Positions 27,501 through 39,500 of a DNA stretch of 64,000 nucleotides are shown one piece after another. The position numbers and the translations under genes are program-made. The notes below the pieces were generated by a model that saw only the letters and a program-made list of their open reading frames with translations, did not search any database and was not told the DNA's origin. Positions within the stretch are counted from its first letter, which is position 1; each line of letters opens with the position of its first letter. The DNA is from Dreissena polymorpha (Eukaryota > Mollusca > Bivalvia > Myida > Dreissenidae): contig NC_068355.1 in assembly GCF_020536995.1 (NCBI RefSeq), positions 4,633,764 through 4,697,763 on the forward strand, written 5' to 3'.

Positions 27501-30500
27501 TGTGTATTAATAGCAATTATCGTCTGCAGGCATAACGCATGAGCCCGTGACAAAGTCAATTGATCTGTATCGCTGATTAAGTGTTAAAAACAACATTAAG
27601 CAGCGAATGTTTTTATATTATCAAAGGCGTCAAGAGGATTAGTGATCGGCTTTAACGGAAAAACATGCACTGATTTGCAACATTTATAACAAACTTTAGG
27701 CATTTATGAAAGACGGTTTATTCATTTTAAAAAAGCTGAAATTGAAAATGATTTTTTTTCTTTCCAGGTGAGACGCTCACACCACTTGTTATCGGGAAGT
27801 CCAGGAAACCGCGGTGTTTTGCGTCCATTAGCACCTCAGGCTACCTGTGCGTTACGAGGCAAACAGGAAGGCGTATATGCTCACCCCCCCTGATGGGAGA
27901 CTGGTTGAGGACGCTCGATCGGAAGATGTGTGCCCAAAAATGGAAGATCCTCCTTCTGCGTGACAACGCTCCGGTCCATCCACACATCACGCTAACCAAC
28001 GTAAAGCTGCAATTCTTCCCCACCAACACAACATCACTGTTGCAGCCGATGGATGCTGGAATCATCCAGACACTTAAGCTGAAATACTGGAAACGACAGC
28101 TCCAACACGTCCTTGTGGAAATGGAGAAGACGCCACAAGCTTGGTCCAGAGATCCCTCGTGAAATTACAATCATGGAGGCAATCTATTGGATTGCTGCAG
28201 CTTGGTTGGAAATAAAAGAGGAATACATCATTAAGTGTTTCCGGAAGAGCAGATTTAGACCAGAAATCATCAGAGGTTCAAATGCTGTACAGTCGCCTGC
28301 AATTTAAGACACAGAGATTCAGGACAACCCTGAAGACGATATTCCGCGCGTGTTGCTGCGTGTTTCGCGGGATCTGTTTGATGAAGACATTGGGGATCTG
28401 ACGGCCGTTGATAAGGACCTGGCCATTTGTGAGACCAACATCACGGACTGGGAGAGGCCTGCGAGCGAACTTTAACCCACACAGCCGGATGCGAATACCG
28501 ATGAGTAGGAAGAAAACTCTGCACTTCCACAATCCAGCACCGTCTGCTCCGGCAGCGAAATGTACCAGTACATCGATCACTGAAAGAACGTTGCTGTGTC
28601 ACAGAACAACCAGGTGATGCTTGAATCCATCATGAAATTCCAAGATGAATTTTTTGCGCGCCGGGTCAAGTGTGCTAGTGTTCAAAAGAAGATAGGTGAG
28701 TGTTTTAGCGTGGAGTGAATTGTTTTGATTGATGCGAGTGATAATGGTTGTGTGTGTTTTTAAGTTTTTTGCGTGATAAGCAATCTTGTTTTTTGTGCAT
28801 GATAGGCTATGTTTTTTTTATAGAACAAATGAATGAATGTTTGTTTTTTGTATGAGGTTGTTGAATGAAAATGCTTTTTGTGTGATGTTTGCATATGAAT
28901 AAATTTTAACAAACTTTTTGCGTCTTTTTCTTTGAATAAGAACGGTACAATTACACCTTACTATCGGTTTATGACAGCGAATCCGCTTTTTAGACTTGTA
29001 CGGACGTGACAAGCTTTATTTACTGAATGAACGAGATGCATGAGTAAACAATAATACCAGCATTGATAAAGTCATTGCTTTAGTTTAACAATATGAAAAT
29101 TAATCAATCTATAACATAATTATTATTCTGTATTATTCAATGTACACACGTAAGTTAATTCTGCTATTATGCTTATTAATGGCAATGAGCCTTTGTTCTA
29201 CACTGTATGCAAACGACTGGGTGGGGTAACGTCGTAGCAATACTACCAACTGACAAACCATCTTAAAATTGTGATCCGAATTCAACGGTCACCTGTGGAC
29301 AACAGTCACTTTGGTCATTTCCCTTGACTGACCGCTGTTCTCAGGTTTGACTGTATATATATATCACGACTGGTATATTACATTACTTGCAAAAACTAAA
29401 TATTTTCAGTATATTCGGTAATAAAATTTCGCGATGTAAAATCGAAAGAACATCGCGCAAATAGGTTACATAATGATATACACACTATAAATAACGAAAG
29501 TAGATTGATAATTTTATATATAAAATATATACAATTCACTATGCATGCACAATTTGCATCCTGGGTTTACCACGTGACGATGATGATCAATCTACAATAT
29601 GTTATCTATAGTTAACTGGTACACATACACAGTAAAATTTGATTACCGAATATATGAAAATAAGAAAACTTAACAACTTTTTTCAAGTAATGTAATATAC
29701 CAGTTGTGATATTTTTATCAATATAAACTAATAATTGTAAAAAAATACGGTTTTTTAGAACTTTTCTTTTTTCGTCATTCGTGGTTGAGAAATTAAAATA
29801 AATAAATAACACAAAAAGTGTTTATTTATATGTTTAATATTTTTCCCAAAACTGCCACTGAATAAATGTTCCTCCCAAAACCAGGTTTTCACAGAACTTT
29901 GCCCTTTTTTGCCTAACTCAGTAACTGCGCATTAAAATGCCCTTTTTGAATGTACCGCCCCTTACCCCTTTGCACTCTTGGGAAAAACACTAACACTTTT
30001 ATGTGCCGATGTTGCTCAAAAGAAGAATGATTGATAACACAGAAACCAGGGTTTTTTCTCCACTTTTTGGGAAGATAGCCCATGGCTTTGGAATAGGGGA
30101 ATTTTATCGGCATTTTCATGAAATTGGGAAAATAAATTCATTAGCCTTTTTTTTCACACAAAAAGTCCACTGATTAGGGAAATACTAAATTTGATATAAC
30201 TCTGTATAATCATTCAAATTAAAAGAACAAAATCATATAATACTTTGTTAGATGTAATTGAATTAAAATTGATATAAAATACGCATTAGACACTTCTTTC
30301 TAAAAAAAAAAAAATTTTTTTTGTTTTTTTTTGGGGGGGGGGGGGAAATTGGGAATTTTTTGCCACATTTTGGGAAAAAAGTATACTTTTTGGGATTGGA
30401 AACATAGCCGAATTTCGGCTATAAAATCGGGCTAAAAAAAAACCTGGAAACATCTTAAATTTTAAAAAGAACTTATAAAAAAGTTTTATTACTGTTTTAG

Positions 30501-33500
30501 TTGATATATTTAAGTTTATATAAAATATGTTCAGTGAATCAAAATTTTAAGTTTTGTTGGCCTAACTATATATTGGCTTTGAGTGTTTAAACCCGCTGTG
30601 ACTAAACAATTTTGACATGGATTTAACGAGATTTTTTTATCTTTGAAGGTATACTATTATTTTTGAATGTTTGCATTAATTCAGAAATTCTGTTACTTGT
30701 TTCCTTAACCGCTCGATACATGGAAACCGAAGGATAATACACTAGTCACTGTCTCGACAGCTACAAGAAACACAGGGGTGGGATCGAGAAATAGCAGAGG
30801 GGAGGAAAATTCTGTTGACTGATTATGGACAGTAAGAAATGTATTTCCTGAAGTTTTGATCACTTAGTAATAAAATAATGTAATAACAAAAAAAAGAACA
30901 ATTTCAACAATAGTTAATTGTACATTACAGGGGACTTGACAAACCTCTCAAAACTAAGATCAGATATACAATGCCCCTGGTGTACCTTTAATTCATAGAA
31001 GGTATTTAAAATACACGGGAAGAATGTTGATAAGTTAACTTGCAGGTCAAAATTTTATTGAGTCAAAATTATGAATCTGCAAGACTCAATTTTTACTTGC
31101 TTGAGTTAAACAAGAGCTGTGTTTGTGAAACACAGTGCCCCCTCAGACCTCGATACTAACGGTGTCCCAGGAACCCGAGGACACCATATTTTGGCAAGGG
31201 TCACCAGTTCTTTCAAGCTGAGTGATCATCCGGGAACCCTAAATTTATAGAACCACTTCTTATTGATTGACCATTTGAATCCGCGTAATTATCTGTTATT
31301 TCTTGCCGTGTTTATAAGAAGAACTTCCGAAACGGTAAGTAGTGTATTTTAAGTTGTTCGCGTTAGCGGACAGCTAATGTTAAGAGCGAGTTTTGCAAGT
31401 CAGTCTGCACTTAACTACGCTAGGCGGAGCGTTATTGTATTGGACAATCGATATTGGCCAATGAGAGCGCACGCTTTGCATGAAGGACCAGGGCCAAAAA
31501 ACCTTTCTTTGTAGATGCCGAAAATCGGCCTCTTCCCCAATTGAAGTAACCACTTTTGTTCCCCTAATTTGACCAAAATTGTCCCCAATACTGGAAAAAT
31601 TCCCCACCAAATATAGCATCTGAACTTCGTATAAAAGTGAAAACTGTTTCCTTGTCGAGCCTTTTATCAGGCTGAAAAAATCCAGAGCCTTAAAAAGTTT
31701 CGTAGGGTGGGGGGGGGGGGGGGCAGGAGGAATATTCATATTAGTTGAATATGCCTTTCATTACCTCCCGAATTATTCTCCTAGAGAAGCAGTGTTCTGC
31801 CGTGAATCTTTACTGTTGGGGACAGGGACCCTTTAGGGTTAAAAAAGTGGGGACAAAAAAGGAAAAATCTGGGGACACAGAAATATATTTGAAGCAGAAT
31901 TTAATTTTCAGAAACTAATTATCTTTTACTTGCACTCTTAAATTTGCTTGTTTTATTCTTACAGCCAGTCCACAGGATGTATCATTCTAATTCAACCTTG
32001 AACATTTTAAAAACTTTTTAAAACAGTCAACATATTTACAAAACTTTCAACAGATTTATGGTCATTTTAGCTTTGCGTGTAAAAGTACTTGTTCAATAAT
32101 TAGAATTACCGATAGTTAAGGCGTTTTTGTGCTTTATTCACAAAGTGCATGTCATTTTGTTGTTGTCAAACAGTGACCAAGACAATTTTCGAAGCCAATT
32201 TGCTTGGAACGTATGTTTAGGGGCAGACTTTTTTGTCATTGCTAAACGATGTTGGGACTTGGGAAAACTCTGTTGGGGTGTTGTTATTATTATCGTCATA
32301 TTTTCTAATTTTACTTGCCGGAGGAAAAAAACTAAAAATGGATTTTGTTCTCTTCGGCGGGTCAGTTTCCGCCTTTTTGATTGGTTGTTATAATCTCAAC
32401 TTACCAATTCAATAAAGTGTTATTAAAGTAAATTTACCATTGGCTGCAAAATGACGTCACGCCCAATGAAATAATTCGTTTTGATTACACATTCACTCGA
32501 TTACTTTACCGACAAATTGAATAGATTAGTTTTTATTACTAATTCCTGTGCGCCATATACGGAAAACGGGTGGGGACAAATCTTTTATTTTTGCGCCAAT
32601 GACGCAAGGGCGCATCCACGGCAGAACACTGGAGGGGTATGCGCATTAATCGAATAAGTTGTGCTTGCCTCGCGAAGCATGATGTAATTTTGTCATTCGT
32701 GACCAATCGGCGAATGACGGAATTAACGAATTTAAAGCTGTAAATAGATAACATTAAAAGGCTATTACGACTTAAAATATTTTCAGTCATGTGGATATTT
32801 TTGGAATATTATTGTATCAACTAAGAAAAAACAGGTAAGTTATTCCTTTTAGTGCGTTTACGGCGTCTATTTTCACGCGTTTGATTTGCTCTTATTTTTA
32901 CAGCTTGCGTTAATGACATACATGTTTCATACAGACGCTTTACGACCAGAGTCACGGAAGTAAATATGAAAACAAACAAAAATGTCGCATAACTGGGCTC
33001 ACAATAACGAGAAACTTTAAGTTTCCGCCGCTAAGAATACTAAGAGTATCACGGGATTTTTAAAGAAATCAACAGTCGCTGTCACAAGTGTGAGTAGCCC
33101 CAATCATACTAGTAGTATGTCAGATCATGCCACAGAGACAGACTGCGTTGTCACTTCCCCGACCCCGGTTCAAACTATTTATGACACTCAGACATGTCAG
33201 ACTGACAATGGTACCAAGCAATCTAAATCCACACTCAGTGCTAGTTTGGAAACTGTATCTGTAGAGTCCGAGTCTGACACTGGGAGTGATATGCGAAAGT
33301 TGAACTACATCAAATACAAGGCCAAGTATCCCTGACTGTTCTATAGTGCAATCAAACGCGGATACATGTGCCTAGCTTTGTGGCTACCCAATATAATTTA
33401 TTTCATGTATCAACTCCATTATCCAAATGATGTACGAATTTCTTATTTTCCCCAAATAAGAAAAATCGCGCTATTATTGCCCTAAAAATAGGCTGAGGCC

Positions 33501-36500
33501 CCTTCCCCAAAAAGGGTGTTTTGGCCCTGGGGACAGCACTCGTAGGCGATCGTAGGCCTGCACTACCTGCAGTAAAATTATGCAGATGATGAATGACGTA
33601 CATGCCATAAGTGTGTGGTTTTGTGACAGTTTATTGTCATTGTCACCTATCACAATTGGTCCCTAGGTTAACACTTTAACGATAAAATCACGGCAAGTTA
33701 TTTAGAAGACTGGTGATGTGATGGCAACTGCGTATAATTCACGTGAAAATTGTGCATTGCATGCAAAATACAGTTAAATCATACATTGTCCGCTACCGGA
33801 CATTATGCACGTCATTTCATTTTGTTCCTACGTCAAAAATTCTGGTTGCTATGGCAACTAATAAAAATATAAATATTTCTGACAATGGTGGAGCCGGTAG
33901 GGGACATATATTGCTTGGCAATAGTCTTGTTTGACCAGTGTTCGACACTAACTATTCTGAGTAAGGAGTTTTTTGGACTCCCTTATTCTGAAAAGTAGGA
34001 GTCCGATCATGCTTCATGTAGTCCAAAAATTATGACACTTTATATACAGCATTTTTAGGGGGTAATAACACCTGTTAACCATAAATTGATAAATCGTCTT
34101 TCATGTTTGGTTTCCGATCGAAGTTTTAAGTGACTGCTGTTCAATATTTGTTGTCATTTGTTATTTTAGATTGCAAAATTATTTAACAAATGCTATTAAT
34201 ATTTAAGTTAATTATTGTAAGTTAAAACAAGAGATGTGTTTGTCAGGAACACAATGCCCCCTATTGCGCTGCTTTGAAGCCATATATTTTACCTTTGACC
34301 TTGAAGGATGACCTTGACCTTTCACCACTCAAAATGTGCAGCTTCATGAGATACACATGCATGCCAAATATTAAGTTGCTATCTTCAATATTGCAAAAGT
34401 TATAGCAAAACTTTAACCAACGTTAAAGTTTTTGGACAGAATGACAGAGTGACAGAATGACAGACAGACTGGCCAAAAACAATATACCCCCGATCATTTG
34501 ATCCGGGGGCCTAAAAATATTATTTTTATAATCCATTTATATATATGCTTGCTTGTTGATCCTCGGGATTGGACGTTACAGCCCATTGCTTTATACATTT
34601 TCCCAATAATTTTTAACATAATAAAAAGAAGCCAACAAACTGCAACAAAGCCTTACATTATCGATTGCTAGTGGCATGGGGTTATTTACGCACAACTGAT
34701 TCCCAATCGTTCCCATCTTCAGTGCATAGGGACCGTAAAACGTGCATTTGTGTAAACAATTACAGGTGATGATTGTTTTATATAGTGATTTGACACTGTT
34801 TAGCGAAAGCTATATTTTAATCGAAAGTATCTGAGAAAACAAACAACGACCAAGATCAGGTTGATTCAGAGTTCGAGAGTTTCCACTATCACTACTCGCA
34901 AGCACTGCGACGAGAAATCAAAATATAAAAAAAACATTTTGTTGATGTGTTTAAGCAAAAATGATGAGTGGCATATTTTTCGGATGTTCAAAAGTGCAGG
35001 AATTCTGATCTCTAGAATCGAGATTTTTTTTATAATTCAAATATGATTTTGAAAGAGTCGAGTCCAACAGCCTTGCGTGTAGTTAGTTTTGACCCCAGAC
35101 ACATTATTTTAGATAACTTATTAAAATAAAAGAGGAAAACTATTTTAAGTTACACACCAAATATCCAAATCCTGACCTTGCGGTTTCAAAGAAGATTTTT
35201 GAAGTTATTGATATTAACTACACAAGTCTTCATCAATAATTTCAGTCCCGGCTGTGGCAAGTTTTTACCCAAGGGGCATGATTTGAACAACTGTATCAGT
35301 GGACTACTATAAAACTAAACATGTGAAATAACAAGCCTCTTTGCACTGCTGTTTCAGAAAAGAAGACTTTCAAAGTTTTCACTAAATACAATGTATATAT
35401 AATTCAACAAGTAACGCAGGGTCAATTATACCCAAAGAGGGTTGATTTTAACATAATTGTTACAGGACCAGAATACAATGTTAAACAAAAACTTATTGCC
35501 TGCCCTAACGTTTTGAGAGAAAAAAATTGAATATGTAAGTCTTCATACATTTCTTCATCATTGGGTGTGACCAGTTTTTACCCAAGGGACGATATTAAAA
35601 AAAAACTTGGTAGAGGACCAAAATAAAATGATACATGCCAAACCTCTTGGTCTTGCGGTTTTAGAGAAGACATTTTCAAAGTGTTTGCTCCAAACGAATA
35701 AAGCAAGAAACCCTCAGGGAGGGGCCACTTTTCAACCCAGGGAATTATTTCAAACAAGAAACCGTCGGAGACGGGTGATGCTCCCCAAAGTTTTTTTTGT
35801 CACAATATTGCACTATATATTCAGATAAAAGGAAACGTCTTGAGGGGCATAACTTTGGACAAAATAATACAATGGATGGTTTAGGAACTTAAAAATTTCA
35901 AATGGCCATAACTCTCTAAATAAATCATCTAACCAGAACCCACAAATAACATGCGCATCTCCTCAAGGTAGTTAAGCTTCCCATTAAGCTTCATTGAATT
36001 CCAGTCAGTAGTTGGGGAGAAATAGCCCGGACAAGAATTGCACTATATGTACAGTTTATAGAAAATTTCAAAGGGCCATAACTCGGTGAAAAATCATCCG
36101 ACCATAACCGGCTGATAATATACACATCTCCTGTTGGTAGTGAAGCTTCCCATACAGTTTCATTGAATTCCCGTAATAAGTTGCTGAGAAATAGCTCGGA
36201 CAATAATTGCACTATATGTACAATGGAAAATTTCAAAGGGCCATAACTTTGTGAAAAATCATCCGACGAGAACCGGCTGATAATATGCATATCTCTTGGT
36301 AGTGAAGCTTCCCATAAAGTTTCATTGAATTCCGGTCATTAGTTGCTGAGAAATAGCCCTGAAGAATTGCACTATATGTACGATGGACAAATTTCAAAGG
36401 GCCATAACTCTGTGAAAAATCATCCGCCCAGAACCGGCTGATAATATGCACATCTCCTCTTGGTAGTGAAGCTTCCCATAAAGTTTCATTGAATTCCAGT

Positions 36501-39500
36501 CATTAGTTGCTGAGAAATAGCCCGGACAAGAATTGCACTATATGTACAGTTAATGGAAAATTTCAAAGGGCCATAACTCTGTGAAAAATCATCTGACCAG
36601 AACCCGCTGATAATATGCACATCTCCTCTTGGTAGTGAAGCTTCCCATAAAGGTTCATTGAATTCCGGTCATTAGTTGCTGAGAAATAGCCCGGACAAAA
36701 ATTGTGCACGGACGGACGGACACACTGACAGACAAAGCGGCGACTATATGCTCCCCCCAAAATTTTTTTGGGGGAGCCTAAAAACGTTTTAAAACTTCGG
36801 ACGAGCCAAACGATAGAATGACTATATAATTCCTTCCTAAATTACTTTTACCTTAAGTCGTCTTTTGGAACGGACTGAAGCAATTTCAAATTGAGTTGAA
36901 ATATCATGAGCACAATTGTTATGATTAGGCAAAACATTTGATTTCTAGATTGTTCACAAAGTGGCACTCATATTTTTCAATAGACCTGAATTGTTTTCAA
37001 ACTCAGCAATATACCATTAGAAAAGGCGTTCTGATCAAGTTTCATGAGGATTGGGTAAACATTTTACTTCTGAAAAGTTCAGAAACATTTTATTTAATTT
37101 GATAAACCAACCTATTTTTTGAACGCAGTTTTGTAACTTACCCAATTGTCATTTAATAGACCGATTTCTTACAATGTTCCGTGAATATTGGAAATAAATA
37201 TATTCTCTAGAGTGTTAACAATGTACATTTTGACAATGCACAATGCAGGAACGATGATTAACACTCGGCAAAATGTAATCACAAAAGCTCAGAGTAAGCA
37301 AGTTGTGCTCATTTGATCTAATATGGACTCTTGCTAGGTACACGTGTGTAAGCTATGACAGAGCACTGTGAACAGCAGCGTTCTAGATAAGCTGCGTATC
37401 AGCGTAATATATACATTAGAAATATCAAGATACGCTCAATTTATCAATTCCGTGCCTACATTTAAGCAAGCCAATCCGGACTTACGCAAATGATGTAAAT
37501 TTTCTGCGAATAACGTAAACAAAAAATATAAACAGCTGATTGTCTTTCTCCAAAATATGAGACTGGTTATCGTTAAAATAAGAGCTAATTTGTGTGCTGG
37601 ATTGTATAAATAGTTAGCCAGTCGGTATGTATACTCTGTATCATCTAGACACACGGTAAATTTAGTATTGATTTTTTAAACAGACATTCAAGCGCCTATG
37701 TGTTATTTACATGAAGAGGTAAGCATGGCTTCTTCGAAGCCAAAACAAATTACTTCTCAAGGTAAAATTGATTCTTTTTATACGGCAAAAGTTGTATCGA
37801 TTAAAAACATTGTACTGCCAATACTGAATGATTCAATTTCCTCTGTTTTCAAATAAAAAAGGACACACTTAAACGCTAATAAAAGTTAAAACAACTGCTG
37901 AAAGTTGGCAAAAAAGTTTTCCGTGGCTAACGAAGTTCGTCTTAAATGTGCAGGAGGAAAAGGCTCATGGAAGCCTATGAACCAAGGACAGTTAAAAAAC
38001 AAAAAACACTTTAAGAAACCTACTACTATGAAGGTATACACAAAGTTAATGGTTTATTGTGTTTAACATGATTAAAGCAGTTTGTCTGTATCCTGGCTAT
38101 ATTCTTGTTTTACTTTTAGCAAATTACCCTTCAAGCAAGGAAAAATTGACCATTTATGCTTTGAAAAGTGGCCGTATTAACCCCCATGGGTAAAAAATTA
38201 TCTATAACGCTGGAACGGGTGTTTTTTTTAATCATTTTGTTAATAGACTGGGGTCTTTTGCGTTCCAAGTCATTTGATTAAAAATCTTAAATGGAATTTT
38301 TTTTTTTAATTACTATAAAATTGAAAAAGTATTTTCATCAAAATAATACAATAATAAGTATACAAAATGCATCTTCTGACAACAAACGTGTTGACCAGAC
38401 AGTGGTTTTCATATTAAAGCTGAAAAAACTTATTCAAATGCATAGTGCAAATGATGGTATTGTTCTTGTTTTCTATATGCTTCCCACATCACTTAGTTTT
38501 GATTGAACACTCCTCACTAACAATAGACCAGCTATCTATAATCTTCCTTTTTAAGAAGAACTCGTACAAGTCTCAAACAGTGGTTGAAGTGTCAGGTCAT
38601 GACTTCGTATTAAAAACTTCCTTTATCTGTATGTAGAGGGTGAATATTAAATTTCAATTTAAATGTGACAATAAACAAATGAAACTGAAAGTTTTTATAG
38701 ACAATGACTATTCTGAGTAAAATTTTCTTTGAGCAGACATTCTGATTTTGCAAAACGAATAAATAAACGAAGATGATTTTGAAGGAGTCCGACGGACTTC
38801 CTTGACACAAAAACAAGGAGTCAGAGTCTCATTTCCACCAGTCTCTGACTACCGGACTCCCATTAGTGTCGAACACTGTCGACTCGTAAAGAATTTTAAC
38901 AAATTAATGTTGAATTCACTACATACCCCTAAAATGTTTTGTCGAATTCTCAAATTGGCATATATAAATTTGTAATCCGAAACACGCTTGTGAGTTTTAA
39001 TGTTAACAGGACATAAACAAAATTCTAAATTCAAATAAATAGTGCTCCGTGTATTTCTGCTGTTTCTTTGTCTCAGTAAAAAGCCTGCGCAAACTAATTA
39101 CTATGCAGACATTTACAACGTCACATGAAAAGTGTGGGTGTATTTATTGAACAGCAAGTCAGGCAACATACGTGTGTTCAGTTGGAAAACCCCGTACCGA
39201 TTGGAAATTATTTCATCACATCTTTAAATAGTCACATATGCCAAAATTCATTTGCTACTTAAGAAAAAAGGTGAATGTTTAAGTTTATGAAATTCTTGAG
39301 TTTACTATTAAAAATGGAATATAGGGGTAATCTGGCAATGAAAAGCGACGGAAAAAGAAGTTAGTATGCAGTAATTGATATGAGTTAGGCTGAAACAGAT
39401 GCATTGGGGAATCGATTGAGTTGGGATTATGCATATTATCTATGCATGAGAAAAAGTGTTCAGCAATGAAATAAATGTCATTATTCATCACTTTTTAGCT

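Larger units (their letters stand above)
26219..29353 (+). mobile_element. Tigger/pogo-type DNA transposon, 3135 bp, decayed
   Basis: Terminal inverted repeats begin CAGTCAAAACTGAC (left) and CAGTCAAACCTGAGAACAG (right end read in reverse). Each end is flanked by TA (26217-26218, 29354-29355), as expected for the Tc1/mariner superfamily. Subterminal AACGGTCACCTG repeats occur at both ends. It encodes a broken Tigger transposase at 26791-28306 and sits in CERK intron 1. Confidence 0.9.
33936..38878. mobile_element. Candidate hAT element bounded by CAGTGTTCGACACTAA inverted ends, decayed
   Basis: CAGTGTTCGACACTAA at 33936-33951 and its exact complement at 38863-38878. GGAGTCCG motifs occur near both ends and ACTATTCTGAGTAA recurs at 33951 and about 38706. 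The 8-bp flanks (TGTTTGAC, TCGACTCG) do not match, so the pair may come from two insertions. Later insertions occupy the inside (34226, 35752, 36960). Confidence 0.4.
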
